From positions 62,001-126,000 of the forward strand of contig RFGC01000047.1 in NCBI GenBank assembly GCA_003697135.1: 64,000 bases of DNA, read 5' to 3'. The notes below the pieces were generated by a model. That model saw only the letters and a list, made by a program, of their open reading frames with translations, had not been told where the DNA came from and did no database searches. The first letter of the stretch is position 1. Every line of letters begins with the position of its first letter. Position numbers and translations under genes: made by a program. Positions 36,183 through 44,808 of this stretch are shown here, in pieces. This stretch comes from Acidobacteriota bacterium. GTDB lineage: Bacteria; Acidobacteriota; Blastocatellia; Pyrinomonadales; Pyrinomonadaceae.

Positions 36183-36956
36183 TCAAGCTGGAAGTCTTTT
36201 TCCGAGTTCGCCTTCGTATTGATATTTTTCTACGTCAACGGTTTTCATGGGCGGGTTTTTTTCTTTTTCTTCGATTACATGGGCAATTAAACCCACAACG
36301 CGTGACATGATGAAAACACCATTGGCAAGTTTGGGAGGAAACCCCATCTCACAAAGCAAAGCAGCTATTGCTCCGTCGGCGTTTATTGGTAATTTCTTTC
36401 CGGTTTTCTCTGTGAGGACTTTTTCGATTGCTTTAGCTTGGGAGACAAACTTGCCTGCTAAGCCTAACTCTTCGGCAATTTGGAAAAGTTTGATTGTTCT
36501 CGGATCGGAGGCATGAAATCTGTGTCCAAAGCCTGATACTCGTTCGCCCTTAGCCTTGTAGCTTTCGATTAGTTTTTCTGCTGCCTGCATTTCCGATAAA
36601 TTCTCTTTTTCTTGCATCTCGACAGCTTTTGAGATGGCTTCCATTGAATCTTCTATCGCTCCGCCGTGATACTTGTTTATCGCTAAAATTCCTGCAGAAA
36701 CAGCACAGTTTAGACTGCCGCCAGTGTTTGCAACCGTCACTGCCGCAATTGTCGAGGGCGGACGAACGCCATGGTCTATAACCGAAATCATTATAGCTTC
36801 GAGCAACCGTGCTTCTTTTGAACTCGGAAGCCGCCCTAGTAAAACTAAAAAGACCACTTCTACCCAAGACAGCTTCCCTATCAAATCTTCTATGGGATAG
36901 CCTCGGATATAAATTTTCTCAGCCTCTACCCAAGAAATTGAAGTTTTTCTTTCCAC
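36183..36956 (-). CDS. Citryl-CoA-lyase-like protein (short citrate-synthase fold)
   Basis: At 257 residues this is about 60% of a full citrate synthase and has the length of stand-alone citryl-CoA lyases. Active-site residues are kept: His97 in INKYHGGAIEDSM, His145 in SGFGHRFHASDPR and Asp194 in PINADGAIAALLCEMGF. The NADG form resembles the lyase module of ATP-citrate lyase more than the NVDFYSG of citrate synthase. SVIDHGVRPPST (58-69) is also typical of that branch. It should split citryl-CoA, or a substituted citryl-CoA, into an acyl-CoA and an oxoacid, or run in reverse. It starts at GTG with AGG ten bases upstream and is first in its operon. Confidence 0.85.
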   Translation of the reverse strand: MERKTSISWVEAEKIYIRGYPIEDLIGKLSWVEVVFLVLLGRLPSSKEARLLEAIMISVIDHGVRPPSTIAAVTVANTGGSLNCAVSAGILAINKYHGGAIEDSMEAISKAVEMQEKENLSEMQAAEKLIESYKAKGERVSGFGHRFHASDPRTIKLFQIAEELGLAGKFVSQAKAIEKVLTEKTGKKLPINADGAIAALLCEMGFPPKLANGVFIMSRVVGLIAHVIEEKEKNPPMKTVDVEKYQYEGELGKRLPA

Positions 36957-36994
36957 AAATCGTCAACCTACTATTGACAAAAATTTGTTACTAA

Positions 36995-37022
36995 ATTATA
37001 ACTTTTTTATCTGTTCTGTCAA
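36995..37022 (-). promoter_or_regulatory. Near-consensus sigma70 promoter of the tricarboxylate operon
   Basis: On the minus strand TTGACA (37022-37017) and TATAAT (37000-36995) are both perfect matches, 16 bases apart. Transcription would start near 36988, leaving about 30 bases before the GTG at 36956. The spacer is one base shorter than optimal. The strong boxes imply high basal expression unless repressed. Confidence 0.8.
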
Positions 37023-37117
37023 AACTATTTATTGTGAACTTTTACTTAGGTGATGTTTGAGCAAGTTGAAGAAGTTTGTAATTTGTATAAAACAATTACA
37101 GAAAGGAGTTAAAGCGT

Positions 37118-40030
37118 ATGTCGAGAATTTCAAGTAAAGTTCTTGCGGCGATAATCATGCTGGTTTTTATCAGCAAGATTTTCGCTCAGGATGGAGCAGT
37201 TTTGAGCGGCACGGTGGTTGATGCAACTGGAGCAGTGATTGTAGGGGCGACAGTTAAGTTGCTCGATCTAGCTACAAATCGTGAGATTACGGCGGTAACC
37301 AATGGTGAGGGGAGGTATGAAATCACGGGCTTGCGTCCTGGTGCATATCGTCTTTCGGTGAGTAGTCAAGGTTTTGCTACTTCGGCAAGAAGTATTTTGA
37401 TTCTTGAAGGCACGAGACTAGAAGAGAATTTTACCCTTGCGCCTGGGGCTATCAGAGACGTAGTGACAGTCACGGCGGTAAGGGGAAGTGCACGAGTTGC
37501 AGTGGAAGTTCCGCAGACGGTGACGGTAACAACAAGCGAAGATATTGAACGTCAGCGACCACGTTCATCTTTCGAGGTAATAGAAAGAGCACCGAGTATA
37601 ATTGTTCGTGAGACAAATCCATCGCGAGAAAGACCGCGTCTTCGTGGACTAGATTCCAGCCGTTTGTTGATAGTCATTGATGGAGAGAGACTTAACAACA
37701 CAAGAACTGACCTACAAACAGGGCTTTCACCTTCGATAATTGACATAACACAACTAGAGAGCGCAGAAGTAGTTGCTGGGGCTGGTTCTTCTGTGTATGG
37801 GTCTGACAGCTTGGCAGGAACGATAAACTTTGTCACAAAAGGACCGACGCGTTCCGATAAGGGATTGCTTGTTGGTTTTCGTCTTGATGGGAACTATGCA
37901 ACAAATGGAAAGGTAAGAAGAGGAAGTGGAGTGTTAAACATAAGTAATGAGACCTTTGCATTTCGCTTTTTAGGTTCGATCTTTCGACTCGAAGACTACA
38001 ACATGGGCGGTCGCGCTATAACTCTTGATGAAGTGATAAGCCTTGGAAGATTTTTCACCAGTGTTCCTACCAGTTTACCGAGACCGAATGGGACTTTCAC
38101 AACCAATGGTCCCGGTAGCTATGCTATTTTTAGCATCCCAGAGAATGGAAAAATACTTTTCGGCGGCGGTAATGGGTATAACCTTCAATTCGATGCATGG
38201 TGGTTTCCCGCTGAAAACCACAATTTCCGCGGTCGCTACATAGGAAGTTTTCATAGCAATCTGCAAGATGCTTTTTCAGGACCTCCTTACGAGAGTCAGC
38301 AGAGGTTCAACGAATTTCGAGACTTCAGTAAATTCAGTTTACGCTACGAGGGTCTGAACGTATTGAGTTGGCTTCCGAGAGTTTCTGTGAATTTCTACAA
38401 TCAGAAACTTAGTTTCCCTCAGAACCAATACGACTATACGAATCAAGCTGTGAGTGCGGCTTTTCCAAACGGAAGCTATTCAGGCACTAACTTTACAGGA
38501 AATCCGTCTGTTTTTACAATGAGCGTTTACACTAGCAACAAAAACACTATAACAACCTTCAACATAGACGCTCAGGCAAACGTTCAGCCCTTCAATGGTT
38601 TGATCATCACTCTCGGCGGACAGAGGTTAAAGGATCAGTCCAGAGATGAATTTATTAGCTATGGTCTTATAGGGTTTGATCCAAATCGTCCTAATCTGTC
38701 CCCTAATCCTGTTACCTTCACTTATCTAGGTCAGAACTTTACGGCAAGAGGTTTGCAGTCAGGAGCAAGCTCTCCGAATACGGATTATGAGGATAGAGCT
38801 TTTTTCCTACAGGCAGAACTTGATCGGATTCGATGGTTGAGAATTTCTGCTGGATTTAGAGTTGATAATTGGAGAACTAAAGCAATGCCATCGAATACTT
38901 TCCCGCTGCAATTCGAGTTTGGAGTGCTGCAGGCGGCAATACCAGCAATTCAGGCTGATCCGGGACCTTTGGCTTCACAAGTAAGCGCGCTTCCAAAACT
39001 TTTAGCTCTTGCAGGTAGAACTGGCGAGATAACAACCAGCAAGACGAGTTTTACAGGAAACGTCGGCATAGTGTTAAGGTTACCCTTCGGCTTGAATCCG
39101 TATCTCAGGTATGGAACAAGCTATCGAGAACCTTCTTTGACAGAAAGATACATCATTCGCAACTTCCCAGCGTTTCCGGGTTTGGTCGCTATAGTCGTGG
39201 GTAATCCAAATCTGGAGCCTGAAAAAGGAAGAAATTACGATGTAGGTCTGAAGGTTCAAGGTAGATTCTACACAGGTAGTTTCGGATACTTCCGCAATGA
39301 CCTGAGAAACCTTATAATCTTTCAAATCCCTGCTTTTGGTAATATTTGCGTAGCTCCTAATCCAGCCATAGGATTGCTTCCGCTATCGCCGATATTTGCG
39401 CCGAGTGCGCCACCATGCCAGGTTGGTCAATCAGCTATAAGTTTTAACGGCAGAATAAATCAGGCAGTCAACGTTATTAGAGGGTTTGAAGGAACAGGAG
39501 AAGTAAACGTCCCACTTGGTAGATACGGTAGTTTGAATCCATTTGTTAGCTTTAGCGCTTTACATGGAACGAACAAATCTCCAACACCTTTGGATATATT
39601 CCGCTTGCAATACTTGCAAAGCTTGCCTAACAAACCCTTCGAGATAGGTGGTTCTGTTGATGACTTTCCTTTGGCTAACATAACGCCTTTTAGATTGATT
39701 GGTGGAGCACAGTTTATAGACAGAAGCGGGAGAATTTTCGTTGAGTATTCATTCCGTCATCAAGGAAGAGTTAGGAGAATAGCTCCGGGAACACTAACAG
39801 GCACAACTCTAGTTAATTATGGAACCTACGCTAGTTTGAATTCCTTCACGCGCCATGACATCAAAGGAGGTTACAGTTTCTCAACAGATAGAGGTAGAAT
39901 TTCGATAAATGCCGGTATAACTAACATCGGCAATAGACTTTATTGGGAGCACTTCCAAAACGCTCCAGCTCCCGGTAGAAGCTTTATATTCGGTGTTACC
40001 ACCGAAATATTCAACATTCTGAAGAGATAA
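37118..40030 (+). CDS. TonB-dependent outer-membrane receptor with carboxypeptidase-regulatory-like domain
   Basis: This 970-residue protein has a signal peptide (1-23, ending IFAQ). A CarboxypepD-regulatory-like beta domain follows (about 25-115: LSGTVVDATGAVIVGATVKL, GRYEITGLRPGAYRLSVSS). The plug is at about 120-240, with RPRLRGLDSSRLLIVIDGER and AGAGSSVYGSDSLAGTINFVT. A long beta barrel ends in an aromatic-rich strand (SFIFGVTTEIFNIL). It imports an unknown ligand across the outer membrane with TonB/ExbBD energy. AAGGAG lies nine bases before the ATG. It is divergent from the tricarboxylate operon and is followed by a terminator. Confidence 0.93.
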   Translation: MSRISSKVLAAIIMLVFISKIFAQDGAVLSGTVVDATGAVIVGATVKLLDLATNREITAVTNGEGRYEITGLRPGAYRLSVSSQGFATSARSILILEGTRLEENFTLAPGAIRDVVTVTAVRGSARVAVEVPQTVTVTTSEDIERQRPRSSFEVIERAPSIIVRETNPSRERPRLRGLDSSRLLIVIDGERLNNTRTDLQTGLSPSIIDITQLESAEVVAGAGSSVYGSDSLAGTINFVTKGPTRSDKGLLVGFRLDGNYATNGKVRRGSGVLNISNETFAFRFLGSIFRLEDYNMGGRAITLDEVISLGRFFTSVPTSLPRPNGTFTTNGPGSYAIFSIPENGKILFGGGNGYNLQFDAWWFPAENHNFRGRYIGSFHSNLQDAFSGPPYESQQRFNEFRDFSKFSLRYEGLNVLSWLPRVSVNFYNQKLSFPQNQYDYTNQAVSAAFPNGSYSGTNFTGNPSVFTMSVYTSNKNTITTFNIDAQANVQPFNGLIITLGGQRLKDQSRDEFISYGLIGFDPNRPNLSPNPVTFTYLGQNFTARGLQSGASSPNTDYEDRAFFLQAELDRIRWLRISAGFRVDNWRTKAMPSNTFPLQFEFGVLQAAIPAIQADPGPLASQVSALPKLLALAGRTGEITTSKTSFTGNVGIVLRLPFGLNPYLRYGTSYREPSLTERYIIRNFPAFPGLVAIVVGNPNLEPEKGRNYDVGLKVQGRFYTGSFGYFRNDLRNLIIFQIPAFGNICVAPNPAIGLLPLSPIFAPSAPPCQVGQSAISFNGRINQAVNVIRGFEGTGEVNVPLGRYGSLNPFVSFSALHGTNKSPTPLDIFRLQYLQSLPNKPFEIGGSVDDFPLANITPFRLIGGAQFIDRSGRIFVEYSFRHQGRVRRIAPGTLTGTTLVNYGTYASLNSFTRHDIKGGYSFSTDRGRISINAGITNIGNRLYWEHFQNAPAPGRSFIFGVTTEIFNILKR

Positions 40031-40053
40031 GGAAAAAGAATCCGTAAGGAGAG

Positions 40054-40082
40054 GAGCTTCCCAACCGGGAAGCTCTTTTTTT
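40054..40082 (+). terminator. Intrinsic terminator of the TonB-dependent receptor gene
   Basis: GAGCTTCCC and GGGAAGCTC form a perfect 9-bp stem around AACC, followed by seven T. It begins 23 bp after the receptor stop. Confidence 0.92.
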
Positions 40083-40103
40083 GGATTTCGAGACTTGAGA
40101 TAT

Positions 40104-41546
40104 ATGAGAGTATCGAGACGTAGGTTCTTGTCAAGCATTTTAGCACTTCCTTTTGTCGGGCTATTTAAGCCTGCAAGAAGCGTTTTAGTGCTCGGGGCAG
40201 GGCTTTCTGGATTGTCTGTCGCTTATGAACTTGCTTTGAGAGGTTACAAAGTAACTGTGATTGAAGCTCGTGATTATGCAGGCGGTAGAGTCTTCACACT
40301 TCGTAAGCCTTTCTTGAATAATCAGTATGTCGAACTTGGTGGTGAACTCATTGGTGATGGTTACAAACGATTCTTGAAATACGCTAAAGACTTTTCAATC
40401 GAGTTTGAAGAAAATCAAAACCCAGTAGAAACGGGCGGAAGCGTAGCTAATCCTCAAAGAGGCATTACTTCTTCAGCTATTTTGAAGGGAAGGCTTTTTG
40501 CAGTTGGGACAATACTGAATGAAAATCCCTATGGCCTACCTGAAAAAGAAACAATGGATTTGCCGCCTGCAATTTTGTTTAGGCACATAGCAAGTGTCGT
40601 ATCAGAACTTCGCACCAATCCGTCGAAAATTTTCGATTACGATAGGTTGTCTTTAGCAGATTTTCTGAGAAAGCGCGGAGTCTCTGAGCAGATGATAAAG
40701 CTCATGAATATCTCGCTGAATTACAATTCAATTGAGACTGTTTCAATGGGCGGAGTTCTCTGGGATGCAGTGAGAAGAGTTTCTGCAGGAACGAAACCGA
40801 TCCAAATCATTGGTGGTAATGACAGGATAACGAAAGCATTGTTTGAGAATAGTGTGAGACTTGGGGTCAAGTTTATTTTCCAAGCTGAGGTGAAGCGAAT
40901 TTCTCAGAATCCGTCGTCGGTGAGGGTGTCTTTCCTGAAGAACGGTAAAGTCGAAACTGTAGAAGCCGACAAAATCGTTTGCACGATTCCTTTTTCGGTT
41001 CTAAGAGAAATCATTTTTGAGCCGAATTTGCCTGAATCGAAAGCAAAAGCTATAAATGAGCTTGCTTACACGAGGATAACGAAAGTATTTCTGCAAGCAG
41101 AACGTGCCGCTTGGGATGAAAGAAATTTGGGAGCGGCTATTTGGACGGATACACCTTGTGAGAGAATCTTTAATTCGGCTGGTAAAAAGGGCGATAAATT
41201 TGGCATTTTCACGATATGGACTGAAGGCGCAGGAGCGGAAATCCCTGAAAGCATGAATGACAGGGAAAGAATTGTCTGGGGCCAGAGAGAGTTTGTCAAG
41301 GCTTTGCCTTTCATGAAAGGCCGAATCCAAAGGAGAGCCACCAAGTCTTGGACGCTTGATAAGTATGCGCGTGGAGCTTATGCTCATTTTAAGGTTGGAC
41401 AGCTTGCAAGTCTTCAGCCTTTTTTGAAAACACCTGTTGGCAGGATTCACTTTGCAGGAGAACACACAGCCGAAAAAATGCCGGGAATGGAGGGCGCTTT
41501 GGAATCGGCAGAAAGAGTAGTTGCAGAGATTGATTCTGGAGGTTAA
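40104..41546 (+). CDS. FAD-dependent amine oxidase (flavin monoamine oxidase family)
   Basis: About 480 residues from ATG 40104. A Tat-like leader (SRRRFLSSILALPFVGLF) precedes the dinucleotide-binding motif VLVLGAGLSGLSVAYELALRGYKVTVIEAR, so the enzyme may be folded with FAD and exported. GGRVFTLR and the C-terminal IHFAGEHTAEKMPGMEGALESAERVV complete the flavin site. Family members oxidise primary or secondary amines to aldehydes or imines, giving H2O2 and ammonia; the substrate is unknown. It follows the receptor terminator by about 20 bp. The copper-amine-oxidase-like gene 1.4 kb downstream may belong to the same theme. Confidence 0.88.
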   Translation: MRVSRRRFLSSILALPFVGLFKPARSVLVLGAGLSGLSVAYELALRGYKVTVIEARDYAGGRVFTLRKPFLNNQYVELGGELIGDGYKRFLKYAKDFSIEFEENQNPVETGGSVANPQRGITSSAILKGRLFAVGTILNENPYGLPEKETMDLPPAILFRHIASVVSELRTNPSKIFDYDRLSLADFLRKRGVSEQMIKLMNISLNYNSIETVSMGGVLWDAVRRVSAGTKPIQIIGGNDRITKALFENSVRLGVKFIFQAEVKRISQNPSSVRVSFLKNGKVETVEADKIVCTIPFSVLREIIFEPNLPESKAKAINELAYTRITKVFLQAERAAWDERNLGAAIWTDTPCERIFNSAGKKGDKFGIFTIWTEGAGAEIPESMNDRERIVWGQREFVKALPFMKGRIQRRATKSWTLDKYARGAYAHFKVGQLASLQPFLKTPVGRIHFAGEHTAEKMPGMEGALESAERVVAEIDSGG

Positions 41547-41725
41547 ATCGAGTCCTTGAGCGCAATGAGTCTTTGAAAATTTTGAGATTTGCTTTAGGTT
41601 AATCGTCGAGACAATCGGTTAGATTTTGCTACGCACAGACAAAGTTCAAAAAATCAAATTGCTCTCGAAGAGACTTTGTGGTAGATTTATAAGCTAAGAC
41701 AAAGTAAAGACTTATCAAGCAAAAA

Positions 41726-42097
41726 ATGACAACAGAGCCTATCGAAGAAAGACGCTTTGCCCTTCGGATGGCGTTACGGCTACCAGTAGTTGTTTCCGGA
41801 CGAACTGCAGACGGTTCGGTGTGGAGTGAACCAACAGAAACTGATGACATTTCAACAATCGGTGCTTTGTTTCATATCAATCAAAGAGTTTCAATAGACG
41901 AGATTCTAAATATCCGTTCACATCGTCCTGATGGCGTTCCTGTGGAAGTGAAAGCCAAAGTTATTAGAACGACTCCTTCGAGTTATGGAACAATGCGCGT
42001 TGGAGTTATTATTATCGAGCCTACGGAGAGTTGGTTAAGATTTTTCGTTTCATGGGTTGCCGATGAGCAAATTAACGAGGAGAATCAGAAAATTTAG
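41726..42097 (+). CDS. PilZ-domain c-di-GMP-binding protein
   Basis: This 123-residue protein is essentially a single PilZ domain. The c-di-GMP ligands are visible as the RRFALR N-terminal motif (RxxxR) and DISTIGALF (DxSxxG). These domains bind dimeric c-di-GMP and change motility, biofilm or polysaccharide output. No attached output domain is present, so it must act on a partner. It ends 3 bp before the crotonase start, which suggests co-transcription, although the functions are not clearly related. Confidence 0.88.
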   Translation: MTTEPIEERRFALRMALRLPVVVSGRTADGSVWSEPTETDDISTIGALFHINQRVSIDEILNIRSHRPDGVPVEVKAKVIRTTPSSYGTMRVGVIIIEPTESWLRFFVSWVADEQINEENQKI

Positions 42098-42100
42098 GTT

Positions 42101-42883
42101 ATGAGCAGTTACGAAACTATCTTGATCGAAAAGCAAGACGGAGTAGCTATTTTGACAATAAATCGTCCAGATAAACTAAACGCCTTGAATTACAAAGTGC
42201 ATGTTGAAGGCGTTAATGCTCTCGATGAACTTCGCAGAGACAGTTCTGTAAAAGTTGTTATAATAACAGGTGCAGGCGATAAAGCCTTCATTGCTGGTGC
42301 AGATATTTCGGAATTTGCAGGCAAAACGGTTGTCGAGCAAAGAAGCATTTTTCACGAGAGAACCCTTTTCAATTCGGTTGATACTTTTCCGAAACCGACC
42401 ATTGCAATGATAAACGGTTATTGCTTGGGTGGTGGCTGTGAAGTTGCTTTAGCCTGCGATATTCGTTTGGCAAGTGAAAAAGCGAAGCTGGGTCAACCCG
42501 AAATAAATTTGGGGATCATTCCCGGCGGCGGTGCAACGCAGAGGCTAACACGCCTTGTCGGTGAAGGAAAAGCGATGGAGTTGATTTTAACCGGTGATAT
42601 GATTGATGCCCAAACGGCTTTGTCCATAGGGCTTGTCAATCATGTTTATCCACATGACCAGCTTCGTGAAAAAACTCTGGAGATGGCGCGTAAAATTGCT
42701 GAAAAAGCTCCCGTAGCTTTGCAACTCGCAAAAGAAGCTGTAAAGTTTGCATCGCGCTCGAACCTTGATGAAGGTTTGCGCCGTGAGGTTGATCTTTTCT
42801 CAATTTGTTTTTCAACAGAGGACAAAGAAGAAGGAGTAAGAGCGTTCCTTGAGAAAAGAAAGCCAGAATTCAAGGGTAGATAG
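42101..42883 (+). CDS. Enoyl-CoA hydratase / crotonase-family enzyme
   Basis: This 260-residue crotonase has the oxyanion-hole segment AFIAGADISEFAG and the second loop INGYCLGGGCEVALACDIRLA, then AKLGQPEINLGIIPGGGATQRL, where both catalytic Glu residues of true hydratases lie. It would add water to trans-2-enoyl-CoA in beta-oxidation or amino-acid degradation. The acyl-CoA dehydrogenase at 15.4 kb could supply its substrate, but there is no hydroxyacyl-CoA dehydrogenase or thiolase beside it. Confidence 0.92.
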   Translation: MSSYETILIEKQDGVAILTINRPDKLNALNYKVHVEGVNALDELRRDSSVKVVIITGAGDKAFIAGADISEFAGKTVVEQRSIFHERTLFNSVDTFPKPTIAMINGYCLGGGCEVALACDIRLASEKAKLGQPEINLGIIPGGGATQRLTRLVGEGKAMELILTGDMIDAQTALSIGLVNHVYPHDQLREKTLEMARKIAEKAPVALQLAKEAVKFASRSNLDEGLRREVDLFSICFSTEDKEEGVRAFLEKRKPEFKGR

Positions 42884-42905
42884 AAATTTAGCTGAGAATT
42901 AGAAA

Positions 42906-42928
42906 GCTCAAGCCTAGCGAACTTGAGC
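42906..42928 (+). terminator. Hairpin after the crotonase gene, possible terminator
   Basis: GCTCAAG and CTTGAGC form a 7-bp stem with a 9-base loop, 22 bp past the stop. No T-run follows directly, so it is a weak terminator at best or a transcript-end structure. Confidence 0.35.
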
Positions 42929-42976
42929 ATTGATATAAACACTCGGTTTTTATTCAAACAATTGAGGAGGTGAAAA

Positions 42977-44710
42977 ATGAAAGCGGGCGAGAAACTGTTG
43001 CTCGTTGCAGTGGTAGTTGTTTTTTCCATTGCAACTGTGTTGGCTGGGGAAGAAACCAGCAAAGAGCATAAATCGAGGAAACAAGATTCGCTTGAAATAA
43101 AAGTCGTGCCTTGGGGGCCGACGCAGGCTGATGTTGAAGTGGCAAAGGCACGCGTATTGCGAGATTCTTCATTGCAGAATGAACTTCGCGGCGTGAAGTA
43201 TCGCCTAATGGCTTTTGAGTTTTTGGAAAATAGCGACACCGATAAATCGAAACCAACGATGCCACCGAGCCGTTTCAGGGTCATTTTTTATGACTACACA
43301 AACGATCAAGTAGTAGTGGCTGAAGGCGACTTCAAAGGTAAAGAAACTATAAAGGTTTATCGAGATTCGTTCGAGGTTGGGACTAACGAAGACGAATTAA
43401 ATGCTGCATTTGATATTGTGAGCAAATCGCCTGAGTTCGCATCTGCCGCAGGCCAACTGGAATTTTACGAACCGATGCCTCCGACAACATACATAAACGG
43501 AGAAAGGCTTGTTAACGTTGGGGTTCGGAATTTAAGAACAGGCGAAAACGAAATTGTAAGTGTTAGTTTCAAAAACGACAAAGTAGTTCGTTATCAAGAA
43601 AAAGCTCCGCCTACCTCGAAAGCTGGGCCTGAAGGTTGCGGAATTTCCAGCGCAGGACAAGGAAGCACTGGTAGAGGTCTTGCCGGACAATACCAGCTAA
43701 CCGTAAACGACCAAAACGGCTCGCCTCTTTGGGAAATGCTTATAATCAGACCTTCATCTTCTTCAGGAGCCGGCAGTGAAGGTTCAGGAATTGAAATCAG
43801 AAACGTAAAATACAAAGGCAAAATGGTTCTCAAGCGTGGACATGCGCCAATCTTGAACGTTCAATATGTCAACAATGCTTGTGGTCCTTTCAGAGATTGG
43901 CAATATGCTGAAGGATATTTTCAGATTCCTAATTCGGGTGTTAATTTCCCAAACGGTCCTGATGGCGGTATAGCGATTCTCCCTCCAGGGACGATAGCTA
44001 CGACTGCCGTAGAGACAAGAAATGATTTAGGTAATTTCAGAGGTGTGGCTATCTACAGGCAAGATGTAGGCTACGGCGAAGAAGTTGTTCTGGTGACAGA
44101 GATGAATGCAGGTTGGTATCGCTACATAATGGAGTGGAGATTTGCTCCTAACGGAACAATACGCCCGCGTTATGGTTTTGCATCGGTTACTAATAGTTGT
44201 GTTTGCAGACCGAGAACACACCACGTATATTGGCGCTTTGACTTCGATATAGTTCAACCGAATAACAAAATCTTTCAAGTCGAGCGTGGTAGAAAATTCA
44301 TGAAGCAGATTTTGACGGAAGCAGCTATTTTCCGTCAATACCAGCTAAATCGTAGCTTCTTGATTCAAAATGCTAACGGTGACGAAGCTTACATAATCAC
44401 ACCCGGCTTGAATGATGGTAGCGTTGCCGATAGATTCGGAAACTTGACTGATACCTTCGGAGCAGGTGATTTTTGGTTATTGAGATTCAAAGGCACTGCC
44501 GATAGTCCGTTTGAACTTGACGATCCGAATACAAGTGCAGCAGCGAATCTAGCGCCTTGGGTTGATGGTGAGTCTTTGGATAATCAGGACATAGTTGTTT
44601 GGTATGGAGCGCATCAATATAGAGTTGATGATACAAGCTTCAGTGAGCGCTCAAACGTAATTTCAGGGGTTCACGTTATAGGGCCAACGATAAGGCCGGT
44701 GCGCTGGTAA
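42977..44710 (+). CDS. Exported copper-amine-oxidase-like protein with altered cofactor motif
   Basis: This 577-residue protein has a signal peptide (about 1-23). Residues 270-577 follow the copper amine oxidase catalytic domain: IEIRNVKYKGKMVLKRGHAP, then VLVTEMNAGWYRYIMEWRFAPNGTI, RTHHVYWRFDFDI and DIVVWYGAHQY, ending GPTIRPVRW. In true enzymes the topaquinone Tyr sits in an NY(D/E) motif; here it reads W-Tyr381-R. Two of three copper His may be His415/416, adjacent rather than HxH, with His546 near the end. It may keep a related redox role or have lost catalysis. Residues 40-210 are unlike the N2/N3 domains I know. GAGGAGG precedes the ATG. Confidence 0.7.
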   Translation: MKAGEKLLLVAVVVVFSIATVLAGEETSKEHKSRKQDSLEIKVVPWGPTQADVEVAKARVLRDSSLQNELRGVKYRLMAFEFLENSDTDKSKPTMPPSRFRVIFYDYTNDQVVVAEGDFKGKETIKVYRDSFEVGTNEDELNAAFDIVSKSPEFASAAGQLEFYEPMPPTTYINGERLVNVGVRNLRTGENEIVSVSFKNDKVVRYQEKAPPTSKAGPEGCGISSAGQGSTGRGLAGQYQLTVNDQNGSPLWEMLIIRPSSSSGAGSEGSGIEIRNVKYKGKMVLKRGHAPILNVQYVNNACGPFRDWQYAEGYFQIPNSGVNFPNGPDGGIAILPPGTIATTAVETRNDLGNFRGVAIYRQDVGYGEEVVLVTEMNAGWYRYIMEWRFAPNGTIRPRYGFASVTNSCVCRPRTHHVYWRFDFDIVQPNNKIFQVERGRKFMKQILTEAAIFRQYQLNRSFLIQNANGDEAYIITPGLNDGSVADRFGNLTDTFGAGDFWLLRFKGTADSPFELDDPNTSAAANLAPWVDGESLDNQDIVVWYGAHQYRVDDTSFSERSNVISGVHVIGPTIRPVRW

Positions 44711-44808
44711 AATTGGATACTTCTGAAGCGAGTAGTATTTCTGAAACGCCTCTTAAACGAGAATCTTTTTGTCTGTTTTTGCTGGTGAATTGATTTAGAT
44801 AGCTTTGC

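Noticed and set aside
42646-43284. 212-codon minus-strand open frame
   Set aside because: It lies opposite the crotonase and copper-amine-oxidase-like genes, and its protein is Ser-rich with no recognisable domain.
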